DNA of 46,718 nucleotides, from contig SVIY01000002.1 in NCBI GenBank assembly GCA_015069265.1, positions 1 to 46,718 on the forward strand, given 5' to 3'. Positions within the stretch are counted from its first letter, which is position 1. Every line of letters starts with the position of its first letter. The position numbers were made by a program, and so were the translations under genes. Source of the DNA: Clostridiales bacterium. GTDB taxonomy: Bacteria; Bacillota; Clostridia; Christensenellales; Borkfalkiaceae. The notes under the pieces were generated by a model. That model was not told the DNA's origin. It saw only the letters and a list, made by a program, of their open reading frames with translations, and ran no database searches. This document shows, in pieces, positions 16,599 through 23,625 of the stretch.

Positions 16599-18697
16599 TC
16601 TTCCTCCGTATTACTTGAAACACTCAAACGATATTTTTCATTGTAATTTTGAATATATTCTTTTTCACTATCACTAAAGCCATAAATCTTTGCTACGACA
16701 TTGTTTATTTCGTTAATCTCATCGTAGCATAATCTATGCACGTAAATGTAATCTGTTTGTTTACTATAAATATACTCTTTTGTTTGATAAAGTTTTTCTT
16801 CGAGTTTGGTTTCCAATTTCTCAAGCAAGATTTGAATTTCTTCATTGAAAAAATCATCACCAATCCTTAAATTGCTTAAATCGTTTTGCGTAATGTGCCA
16901 ACAATCAGAATATGTTTCCCAAAGCAAATAAAACAAGGAAGAGTTTAATAATGCAGCAACAGATTTTTTTCTTATTAGATTTTTTATGAAATACGTTTTA
17001 TATTCTTTTGACGGTTCGGGTGAAGAAAAACATTTTGCCCAAAAAGTCATACGTTGATTTAAAAAGATTGCATTGTCGTTCTTTTCATTTGAAAGCAAGT
17101 CTTCAAAATTCTTTTGACAATCAAGAACCTTCTTCAAAATGCTCAACTTTATTTCATCACCAATTTTAGCAATACCACAGGGATTTACAAAGTTTTTAGT
17201 AGTTCTACAATAATTGATTGATTCAAAGAGTCCGTTGCGCTCATTTTTAGACCAATGATTATATGTTGAGGTGTAAATTTTGCACCCATTCAAAGGCTTT
17301 GTCTTCTTTACAAAAATGATTGACAATTTTTGGTGTACGCCAGTAAATAGACAGGCAGGTCTATCGGAAAAATTTGCGATATAAATGTTTTCACTTTTTT
17401 CAAACAATAAATTCCTTAAAGACTCCATTCTTTGTGTAGAAGTAAGCGATATAGGAACAATCATTCCCATATAAGAATTTTCTTTTAAAATGTTTAAAGA
17501 ATTTTCAAGAATATACGCATACAAATTTCCACATTTCTTAGTAGCATATTCCCCATATTTTGTTATATCGAGTTTGATTTTCGATGATTCTACGTAAGGG
17601 GGATTACCTATAATACAATCAAACCCACCTTTATTAAACACTTGAGGGAATGTTTTTCGCCAATTAAAATCATTATTCTCGCTATCAAGTAGATTTAAGG
17701 AATCGCCGAGATAAAATCGAAAGTCGATTGATTCTACAATATTTTTTGCGATACCTAAATTATATAGATAAAGTTTACATCTTAAATGTATTAACGAAAT
17801 GGCATAATCCAATATATCCACACCGAAAAGACAATTTTTGAAAAGATTAACAACAAAATCATTCAACGAAATATGAAGATACATATTCGTAAGCTTATAC
17901 AAATCTATCATTATATCGGCAGCAGCAATAATGAACGCACCTGTTCCGCAAGTAGGGTCAATAATGGAAAAATTCAATATTTTATCAAAAATCTTAGCTT
18001 TTTCTTCATACGAAAGCTGATTGATTGCATAGGCAAGTTTTTCGATAGGCTTCGACGAATCGTTTAACACTCCAACGTTAGAAGGCTCATCAAACTGCTC
18101 ATAAAAATAAACGGCAAGATTAGAAGAATCACATTTATGCAAAAGAGAGAAAACAATACTATATTCAGCAATATAATTTGTCGTATCTCTGGGCGTGTAA
18201 TATGACCCTGTTTCCTTTTGGTTTACTACCTTTTCTATAACTGAACCAATAACCGTTGGCGTAATTAAGTTGGATTGATTTTCATATTCATCAATCGACC
18301 AAGCAAATTTTTTCAATTCCGAAAGGATGAAATTATGGATATTTTCACCAATCTCTAAATCATAGCAATTAAGAGGCGTCGAAGTAAAACAAGAGAGCAA
18401 ATATTCATTCAAAACATTTACACTTTCTGTTTCTCCTTTATTGATTAAGGAAAGAAGTTTAGTGTAAACCTTGAAAAACTTGCTAATTGTATTTGCGTTC
18501 GACTCGCTATAAGAAGATTTTAATTTGCTTTTTTTATGCTCAATACCCAACAACAAGCATTTCCTTATTTTATCAGCTCGACTTAAGCCTTTTATATAAA
18601 GTTCAATTTGTTCAATAAGCTGTTCTTCTATACGAGTATTAATGACAACGCCTATTTTTTTGCGCCCTGCATTTTCTCTTAATCCGCCACTTGACAT
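16595..18697 (-). CDS. Eco57I/TaqI-type N6-adenine DNA methyltransferase with ribbon-helix-helix-like N terminus
   Basis: 700 residues from the ATG at 18697. An upstream in-frame ATG (18721) is disfavoured: AAAGAGG lies 6 nt before 18697 and the promoter would leave 18721 almost no leader. Residues 1-55 (GGLRENAGRKK ... VVINTRIEEQLIEQIELYIKG) look like a ribbon-helix-helix DNA-binding segment. Then come TGSYYTPRDTTNYI, SAM motif I DPTCGTGAF (about 247-255) and catalytic NPPY (365-368), and a C-terminal part (from about 430) like a TaqI-type recognition domain. No nuclease motif is visible, so it is a pure methylase by eye. The RHH-like head may let it bind its own promoter. First gene of the operon. 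Confidence 0.9.
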   Translation of the reverse strand: MSSGGLRENAGRKKIGVVINTRIEEQLIEQIELYIKGLSRADKIRKCLLLGIEHKKSKLKSSYSESNANTISKFFKVYTKLLSLINKGETESVNVLNEYLLSCFTSTPLNCYDLEIGENIHNFILSELKKFAWSIDEYENQSNLITPTVIGSVIEKVVNQKETGSYYTPRDTTNYIAEYSIVFSLLHKCDSSNLAVYFYEQFDEPSNVGVLNDSSKPIEKLAYAINQLSYEEKAKIFDKILNFSIIDPTCGTGAFIIAAADIMIDLYKLTNMYLHISLNDFVVNLFKNCLFGVDILDYAISLIHLRCKLYLYNLGIAKNIVESIDFRFYLGDSLNLLDSENNDFNWRKTFPQVFNKGGFDCIIGNPPYVESSKIKLDITKYGEYATKKCGNLYAYILENSLNILKENSYMGMIVPISLTSTQRMESLRNLLFEKSENIYIANFSDRPACLFTGVHQKLSIIFVKKTKPLNGCKIYTSTYNHWSKNERNGLFESINYCRTTKNFVNPCGIAKIGDEIKLSILKKVLDCQKNFEDLLSNEKNDNAIFLNQRMTFWAKCFSSPEPSKEYKTYFIKNLIRKKSVAALLNSSLFYLLWETYSDCWHITQNDLSNLRIGDDFFNEEIQILLEKLETKLEEKLYQTKEYIYSKQTDYIYVHRLCYDEINEINNVVAKIYGFSDSEKEYIQNYNEKYRLSVSSNTEEE

Positions 18698-18734
18698 ATA
18701 CAACCTCTTTTTGAAATGCAATATCGTTTATCAA

Positions 18735-18764
18735 ATTATATCATTTTTAAAATATGATTGTCAA
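18735..18764 (-). promoter_or_regulatory. Sigma-A promoter of the restriction-modification operon
   Basis: On the minus strand TTGACA (18759-18764) and TATAAT (18735-18740) with an 18-bp spacer. The predicted start leaves a leader of about 30 nt before the ATG at 18697, which has a good ribosome site. Both boxes match the consensus. Confidence 0.8.
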
Positions 18765-18820
18765 CCCCTTTCAATATGTGAAATAAATAAAAATGCTCAA
18801 AAAATTAATTTTGGCACTAG

Positions 18821-18845
18821 GACGTGTGCTTGTCTTGATACAAGT
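18821..18845 (+). repeat. Repeat copy 1 (25 bp) with CTTGT...ACAAG dyad
   Basis: It starts GACGTGTGC and ends TTGATACAAGT, and equals 19439-19463 in all 25 positions. It also forms the left arm of a long hairpin (18823-18879). Confidence 0.8.
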
Positions 18846-18879
18846 CGGTGTCGCTTCGCTCCACCGAGACAAGCACACG
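18823..18879. repeat. Long hairpin using repeat copy 1
   Basis: CGTGTGCTTGTCT (18823-18835) pairs with AGACAAGCACACG (18867-18879), 13 bp perfect; an inner CGGTG/CACCG pair closes a smaller loop. No T-run follows at once, so it is not a standard terminator. It could be a protein-binding cruciform or a recombination site. Confidence 0.65.
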
Positions 18880-18950
18880 CCCAAACTCAAACTTTATCAC
18901 TCGAAAAAGGCAAACTAAAAAACCCCTAAAAATAACGAGCAACGAAAATT

Positions 18951-19066
18951 AAAGCAGACAAAAAAATGAAAGCCGAGTGGGAGGCGAAGTTGCGCACTAA
19001 ACCGTTGGCGCAATCTTTCGCCATAACCCATCTCGGCATTTTTCATTGTTTTTTGATTCTGTCTTT
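18951..19066. repeat. About 116-bp imperfect inverted repeat
   Basis: The left arm has AAAGCAGACAAAAAA, ATGAAAGCCGAG, TGGG, GGCGAA and TTGCGC; the right arm has their complements in mirrored order (GCGCAA, TTCGCC, CCCA, CTCGGC, TTTCAT, GTCTTT), closing on a loop of about 13 nt near 18997-19009. Small bulges interrupt it. No reading frame of note is inside. It may be a MITE-like insertion or a structured RNA. The rest of 18722-19718 has no protein gene I can support. Confidence 0.6.
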
Positions 19067-19257
19067 AATTGTTTTTACGTTTCCTCGAAATATTCTTTTA
19101 ATTGGGGTATTAGGTGTCCTTTTTTTATTTTAAAATTTTTTCAAAAATTATTTCATTTACGAAATTACCTTTCGTATTTAGATTGTATCTTGTTACAAAA
19201 ATATTAGCCCAAAATTAAGACATAAGAAACACCCTAAATAAAGTAAATGACTGTTAG

Positions 19258-19281
19258 GCGTGTGCTTGTATATATACAAGT
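19258..19281 (+). repeat. Repeat copy 2, with a perfect palindrome
   Basis: GCGTGTG followed by CTTGTATATATACAAG (a 16-bp perfect palindrome) and T. It shares GTGTGCTTGT and TACAAGT with copies 1 and 3 but has a TATATA centre. Confidence 0.7.
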
Positions 19282-19438
19282 GAGTGTCTTTTTTACAATT
19301 TTTTATAAGCCATTATAAGTAATTATATTTTCTTAGAAGTCTTTGTATTTTTTTGTAACTTTTAAAAATTTATTGAATAACGCTTAAAGCAATTTTTATG
19401 TAACAATAAAAGCAAGAAAAATAGCCAAATGAGAGTTA

Positions 19439-19463
19439 GACGTGTGCTTGTCTTGATACAAGT
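19439..19463 (+). repeat. Repeat copy 3, identical to copy 1
   Basis: 25 of 25 bases equal 18821-18845. It lies 256 bp before the small gene at 19719, and no second hairpin arm was found beside it. Confidence 0.8.
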
Positions 19464-19645
19464 AGAGCATAAATTTCAATGCTAATATTTTTAGATAAAT
19501 CAGTCTTTCTTGGTATTAATGTTTTTGCCATAAACGTTAATTCTACTTTTAATATAAAAACAAAAAATAAATTTCATAGCAAGAGCGTAAAACGCAAAAA
19601 TAGCAAGCCGAGATTTTCGCATAGAAACAGTGGTTGTATTTTCAG

Positions 19646-19696
19646 GGCGTAATACTATTACCCGATTAATTCGGGCTTTTAGTGTTACGCCTTTTT
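19646..19696 (+). terminator. Two-tier terminator or attenuator before the 43-residue gene
   Basis: GGCGTAATACTA (19646-19657) pairs with TAGTGTTACGCC (19680-19691), 12 bp with one G-T, and is followed by TTTTT. Inside is CCCGA/TCGGG. It lies 10 bp before the AAAGGAGG ribosome site, so it either ends an upstream RNA or controls the small gene. Confidence 0.7.
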
Positions 19697-19718
19697 CTAT
19701 GCGATAAAGGAGGTAAAA

Positions 19719-19850
19719 ATGAAAAAGAATCAACATTTAGATTTGGTAGCGTTTGGAAAGCCTAGTTTATCCGACTTAAACGAGAGCCAACAAAAGCACT
19801 TTTATATCACTTTGTTAAAACGTATTCAAGAACTAAAAAAGGCGAAATAA
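19719..19850 (+). CDS. Small charged protein (43 residues) upstream of the recombinase
   Basis: An ATG 5 nt after a near-perfect AAAGGAGG ribosome site opens a 43-codon frame: it begins MKKNQHLDLVAFGKPSLSDL and ends RIQELKKAK. The middle (SLSDLNESQQKHFYITLLKRI) looks like one amphipathic helix. I know no family for it. It is flanked on both sides by hairpin terminators (one overlapping its last codons), so it is likely a separately transcribed unit just ahead of the serine recombinase. A recombination directionality factor or small regulator is possible but only a guess from position. Confidence 0.6.
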   Translation: MKKNQHLDLVAFGKPSLSDLNESQQKHFYITLLKRIQELKKAK

Positions 19851-19939
19851 ACAAGAATTTATCTTTCGCCTTTTGAGGAGCTTAAACGAAACTGCTCTTT
19901 TTTACAAGGGTAAAATGTATTGCTTTTAGCAACCCTTGT
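19837..19939 (+). terminator. Three successive hairpins between the small gene and the recombinase
   Basis: (a) AAAAGGCGAAA (19837-19847) with TTTCGCCTTTT (19864-19874); (b) AGGAGC (19876-19881) with GCTCTT (19894-19899), followed by TTTT; (c) ACAAGGGT (19904-19911) with ACCCTTGT (19932-19939). The first two are credible terminators. Their position ahead of the recombinase suggests tight control of read-through. Confidence 0.65.
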
Positions 19940-20046
19940 GAAAAAGGTTGTGTATATAAAAATTCAGATTACATAAGCCGTTCCGTTTTGGTCGCTCCTG
20001 TCGAAAGATAAATTAAAAAATAATTAAAATTAAAGGAGATTAAAAA

Positions 20047-21555
20047 ATGAAAAAATTAAAAACAGCTGTAATTTACGCTAGATACTCTAGCGACAACCAA
20101 ACCGAGCAAAGTATTGAAGGTCAACTTCACGTTTGCCAAGACTATGCGAAATCAAACGATATACTTATCCTTGATACGTATATTGATAGGGCGATGACAG
20201 GAACTAACGATAATCGACCTGCTTTTCAAAAAATGATTGCAGATAGCAAAAAGAAAGAATGGGATTACGTTTTAGTTTACAAATTCGATAGGTTTTCAAG
20301 AAACAAGTTTGAAACGTTAAAACACAAAGCAACGTTAAAAGAAAATGGCGTTCAACTAGTGTCTGCCACCGAGTATTTACCTGATACACCTGAGAGAATT
20401 ATAATGGAATCTATCTTTGAGGGTTATGCAGAATATTATTCGGCAGAATTATCACAAAAGGTTAAACGTGGTATGCGAGAAACACGCAACAAAGGTAATT
20501 TTCAAGGTGGTTATTTACTCTATGGCTACAAAATAGAAAATAAGAAAATAGTTATAGATGAAGAACAAGCCGAAATTATACGCTTTATTTATGAACAATA
20601 TGCAGTAGGCGTTTACGTTAAAGATATTATGCAAAATCTTAATAATAGAGGCATACTTAACAAAGGAAAGCCGTTTGCAAGAAATACTATTTACAACATT
20701 CTTAAAAACGAAAAGTATTCAGGTATTTATCGATTCAAAGATGAAGTTTATGAAAATATGTTCCCACAAATTGTTCCAACCTCTACTTACGAAATAGTGA
20801 GAAAAAAGATTGAAAGTAATAAATACGGAAAGCAAAGCACCGAAACAGTTTATCTATTACGCAATAAACTAAAATGTGGATATTGTGGTAGTTCAATTAC
20901 GGCAGAAGGTGGCACTAGTAGAACAGGCGTTAAAAAACGTTATTACAAGTGTATGGGAAGAAAACTCGGTAATGGTTGCCAAAAATCTATGCAACGAAAA
21001 GAAGCTTTAGAAGAATTTGTTGTGAACGCTACCCTCTCTTATCTAACTGATAAAAATAATTTGGATAATATGATTTCCATTTTACTTAAACACCAAGACA
21101 TTATGGCTAAAGAAAATTTATCACTCAATATGCTTGAAAAAGAAAAACGCCAATGCGAAAATTCGTTAGATAATATTATGAAAGCCATTGAGCAAGGCAT
21201 CATAAACAACACAACAAGTAAACGAATGCGAGAACTTGAAAGCAAACTAGAAGATTTAGAAAAAAAGTTATTACTAGAAAAAAGCAAAATATCCGTTAAA
21301 TTAACCGAAAACGATATTAGAGAGTTCTTTGTTGAAGCGTTAAAACTTGAACCAAAACTTTTAATAAATTATCTAGTAAAGGAAATAAAACTTTATGATG
21401 ATAAAATAGAAATTTATTTCAATAGCCCTATAACAAAAGGTCCTGACAAAAGTCAGGGCTTTTTACTTTTTAAAGAATTTAGAAAAATGGCATTTAAGTA
21501 TAGAAATAATTGCGATACAAAATATAGCAAAATTGAAACAGAAATTTACATATAA
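20047..21555 (+). CDS. Large serine recombinase (site-specific integrase/resolvase family)
   Basis: 502 residues, the length of phage and conjugative-element serine integrases. N-terminal resolvase domain (1-150): AVIYARYSSDNQTEQSIEGQ with catalytic Ser14 and Arg12, YKFDRFSRN. Next the 'recombinase' DNA-binding domain (about 165-270: YLLYGYK, IYEQYAVGVYVKDIMQNLNN, NTIYNILKNEKYSG), a zinc ribbon (KCGYCGSSI ... YYKCMGR ... NGCQKS, about 275-320) and a coiled coil (about 355-415). All catalytic parts seem intact, so the enzyme may be active. The ribosome site TAAAGGAGATT fits the start. It lies 0.5 kb from the right end of the island. Confidence 0.95.
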   Translation: MKKLKTAVIYARYSSDNQTEQSIEGQLHVCQDYAKSNDILILDTYIDRAMTGTNDNRPAFQKMIADSKKKEWDYVLVYKFDRFSRNKFETLKHKATLKENGVQLVSATEYLPDTPERIIMESIFEGYAEYYSAELSQKVKRGMRETRNKGNFQGGYLLYGYKIENKKIVIDEEQAEIIRFIYEQYAVGVYVKDIMQNLNNRGILNKGKPFARNTIYNILKNEKYSGIYRFKDEVYENMFPQIVPTSTYEIVRKKIESNKYGKQSTETVYLLRNKLKCGYCGSSITAEGGTSRTGVKKRYYKCMGRKLGNGCQKSMQRKEALEEFVVNATLSYLTDKNNLDNMISILLKHQDIMAKENLSLNMLEKEKRQCENSLDNIMKAIEQGIINNTTSKRMRELESKLEDLEKKLLLEKSKISVKLTENDIREFFVEALKLEPKLLINYLVKEIKLYDDKIEIYFNSPITKGPDKSQGFLLFKEFRKMAFKYRNNCDTKYSKIETEIYI

Positions 21556-21640
21556 CAATAGTGGCATTTATTCCACGTTCCTCTTGACAAGAGCCTCTTG
21601 GGAGTGTGTTTGATAAGGCTTAAAAGAGCCAACAACAAAC

Positions 21641-21659
21641 GCCCCAAGGGGCTTTTTTT
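21641..21659 (+). terminator. Terminator of the recombinase gene
   Basis: GCCCC, loop AA, GGGGC followed by TTTTTTT, 86 bp past the stop. Around it (21588-21740) lie nested imperfect inverted repeats (GGGAGTGT/ACACTCTCCC; GCCTCTT/AAGAGGC; GGCTTAAAA/TTTTAAGCC), which could be an integrase attachment region. Confidence 0.75.
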
Positions 21660-21834
21660 ATTGCCTTTTGGCAAACTATCCTAACACTCTCCCTTCTCTT
21701 GTAAAGAGGCTTTCGACGGCATAAAAGCCATTTTAAGCCTGTTTTTAATTTTTTAACACAAACCCTTAAGCCATTATTTTGCGTGTTTTAGACAAAAAGA
21801 AAAAGCCCTTAAATTAAGGACTTTGATAGAAAAA

Positions 21835-21869
21835 TAACCCAACCCGATTTTGAGGTTCGGATTAGGTTA
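21835..21869 (-). terminator. Terminator directly behind the tRNA-fMet 3' fragment
   Basis: Read on the minus strand, TAACCTAATCCGA pairs with TCGGGTTGGGTTA (13 bp counting G-U pairs) and is followed by TTTTTC. A second weaker hairpin with a T-rich tail lies at 21803-21823. So the tRNA fragment at 21874 is followed by its own terminator, like a true tRNA unit. Confidence 0.65.
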
Positions 21870-21873
21870 CGAG

Positions 21874-21916
21874 TGGTTGCGGGAGTGGGATTTGAACCTC
21901 ACGACCTTCGGGTTAT
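21874..21916 (-). pseudogene. 3' half of tRNA-fMet (duplicate fragment)
   Basis: 43 bases identical to 22099-22141, that is, from inside the anticodon to the CCA end. The match breaks off at the anticodon, so no tRNA can form. This is either an attachment-site copy left by an integrating element or a truncated tandem tRNA gene. The 180 bp to the intact gene hold no protein gene; a GGCGAAAG/CTTTCGCC inverted repeat lies there. Confidence 0.8.
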
Positions 21917-22046
21917 TTTGCCTCTCGGCAAAGATACTGCCTTCGGCATATAACGAATCCCCTTTCGCCTTTTTTCTTGTCATTAAAACGCGTTGTTTCT
22001 ATGGCGAAAGCGGGCTCATAGATAACGAAAGCCACGAGCATAAACC

Positions 22047-22098
22047 TATCTCATAACATAAAAAAACACGATAGACTTTTGTCTACCGTGTTTTTTTA

Positions 22099-22119
<21 letters not shown>
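22047..22119. repeat. Right copy of the 73-bp repeat flanking the island
   Basis: Partner of 13242-13314. It spans the tRNA terminator (22059-22097) and the last 21 bases of the intact tRNA-fMet gene. The shared part starts TATCTCATAACATAAAAAA and ends within the T arm. Confidence 0.65.
22059..22097 (-). terminator. Terminator of tRNA-fMet
   Basis: ACACG-A-TAGAC (from 22066), loop TTTT, GTCTA-C-CGTGT (to 22091): ten pairs with one mismatch, with A/T runs on both sides giving a U-run on the minus strand. It starts 2 bp after the encoded CCA. Confidence 0.8.
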
Positions 22120-22176
<57 letters not shown>

Positions 22177-22210
22177 ATATGTTTTCACGCGTCCTTTCGG
22201 ATGCTTAACT

Positions 22211-22239
22211 ATAATATACTATAAATTTGGTTTTGTCAA
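22211..22239 (-). promoter_or_regulatory. Promoter of tRNA-fMet
   Basis: On the minus strand TTGACA (22234-22239), 17-bp spacer, TATTAT (22211-22216), about 34 bp upstream of the mature tRNA 5' end. Confidence 0.75.
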
Positions 22240-22279
22240 CCATAATAAACAAAAAAATCAAATATATTTTGATATTGGC

Positions 22280-22308
22280 TTGTATTTTTACTTTCTATTT
22301 GCTACAAT
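22280..22308 (+). promoter_or_regulatory. Promoter of tilS placing the start at the ATG
   Basis: TTGTAT (22280-22285), 17-bp spacer, TACAAT (22303-22308). Only six bases separate TACAAT from the ATG at 22315, and no Shine-Dalgarno sequence is present, so the message is probably leaderless. Confidence 0.65.
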
Positions 22309-22314
22309 TACAGT

Positions 22315-23613
22315 ATGAATATTGATTTGACTACTCTTGTTAAACCTAATCAAACGGTTGCGGTTGCGCTATCCGGTGGAAGCGATTCTATGGCACTTCT
22401 TCATTATATGAAGTCCAATGCCGAAAAATTCCCCTTTACCCTAATTGCGCTGAACGTTGAACACGGAATTAGAGGACAAGATTCAAAACTTGATACTGCT
22501 TTCGTTAAAGATTTTTGCGACAAGGCAAACATCCCCGTACTTTTATACGAAGTGGACTGCGTCAAAAAGGCAGAGAACGAAGGGCTTTCTCTCGAACAGT
22601 CGGCAAGAATCTTAAGATACGAATGCTTTTATAACGCGATAGAGAGCGGTAAATGCGACCTCGTCGCCACAGCGCACCACGCGGACGACAATACCGAGTC
22701 CGTGCTCTTTAATCTGTTTCGCGGAACAGGGATGAAAGGCGTTTCGGGAATTAAGCAAAACTTTGAAAATAAAATTATCCGTCCTTTTCTCTCGATAGAC
22801 AAATATGAAATCGAACAATACGTAAAGGCAAACAATATTCCATTCGTTACAGACCAAACAAATTTTTGCGACGATTACACTAGAAACTTTTTAAGGCTTA
22901 ACGTTATCCCAAAGATTAAAGAAGTTTTTCCCGAAGCAAACAAAAGTATACGTCGGTTTTGCGAAATTGCAATTGATGAAGACGAGTTTTTAGACGAACT
23001 TGCAAAGAGTAGCCTTTCTATAGAAAAAGACGCGATAAAAATACCTTTACCCCTCCACAAAGCGCTTCTATCCCGTGCGGTCATTATTGCGCTTAAAGAG
23101 TTAGGGCTTTCTAAAGACTGGGAAAAGATTCACGTTGACGGTATTAAAGAGTTATCCCTTCTAAATAACGGAAGCAAATTCAGTCTACCAAAAGGTATAA
23201 CTGCAATCAAAGAGTACGACGCGATAGTGCTTTATAAAGAGCATTTAACCGATTGCACCCCAAAAGAATTTAAGATTGGCGAAAACTCTTTTGGCAACAA
23301 AATCTTGATTGCAAAAGTCGTTGACAAAAATTCCGTAAACTTAAAGGACGGATTCTATTTAGACGCTGATAAAATACCCTCTACCGCAGTAATCCGCACA
23401 AAGCAAGAGGGCGACCTATTCACTAAATTCGGTGGCGGAACAAAAAGTCTTGGCGACTATTTTACCGACAAAAAGATACCGCTCCGCAATAGAGCGTCTA
23501 TTCCACTCATTGCAAACGGAAATGAAATTTTATATATATTTGACGTGGCTATATCCGACAACGTTAAAGTTGACGACACCACCTCAACGATAATAAAACT
23601 ATATCAGAAATAA
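22315..23613 (+). CDS. tilS: tRNA(Ile)-lysidine synthase TilS
   Basis: 432 residues. It modifies C34 of the tRNA-Ile CAU anticodon to lysidine using ATP and lysine, so that AUA is read as Ile and not Met. The PP-loop is ALSGGSDSMALLHYM (Ser20-Gly-Gly-Ser-Asp24-Ser), followed by LNVEHGIRG, TAHHADDNTESVLFNLFRGTG, RPFLSIDKYEIEQYV, TDQTNFCDDYTRNFLRLNVIP and a C-terminal TilS domain (GGGTKSLGDYFTDKKIPLRNRASIPLIA). Essential in most bacteria. It heads a four-gene run with 1-12 bp gaps. No ribosome site is visible before the ATG. Confidence 0.97.
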   Translation: MNIDLTTLVKPNQTVAVALSGGSDSMALLHYMKSNAEKFPFTLIALNVEHGIRGQDSKLDTAFVKDFCDKANIPVLLYEVDCVKKAENEGLSLEQSARILRYECFYNAIESGKCDLVATAHHADDNTESVLFNLFRGTGMKGVSGIKQNFENKIIRPFLSIDKYEIEQYVKANNIPFVTDQTNFCDDYTRNFLRLNVIPKIKEVFPEANKSIRRFCEIAIDEDEFLDELAKSSLSIEKDAIKIPLPLHKALLSRAVIIALKELGLSKDWEKIHVDGIKELSLLNNGSKFSLPKGITAIKEYDAIVLYKEHLTDCTPKEFKIGENSFGNKILIAKVVDKNSVNLKDGFYLDADKIPSTAVIRTKQEGDLFTKFGGGTKSLGDYFTDKKIPLRNRASIPLIANGNEILYIFDVAISDNVKVDDTTSTIIKLYQK

Positions 23614-23625
23614 GGATTAGGTCCT

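Noticed and set aside
18821-19463. CRISPR array
   Set aside because: Three copies, with unequal gaps of several hundred bases and no cas genes in the window.
18722-19718. Origin of transfer or plasmid origin
   Set aside because: Hairpins and repeats are present, but no relaxase, replication protein or recognisable nic site was found.
19500-19736. 78-codon frame on the minus strand
   Set aside because: No ribosome site, odd composition, and it lies across a hairpin terminator and the start of the well-supported 43-residue gene.
21850-22056. 68-codon frame spanning the tRNA fragment
   Set aside because: It reads through tRNA-derived sequence and hairpins and has no ribosome site.
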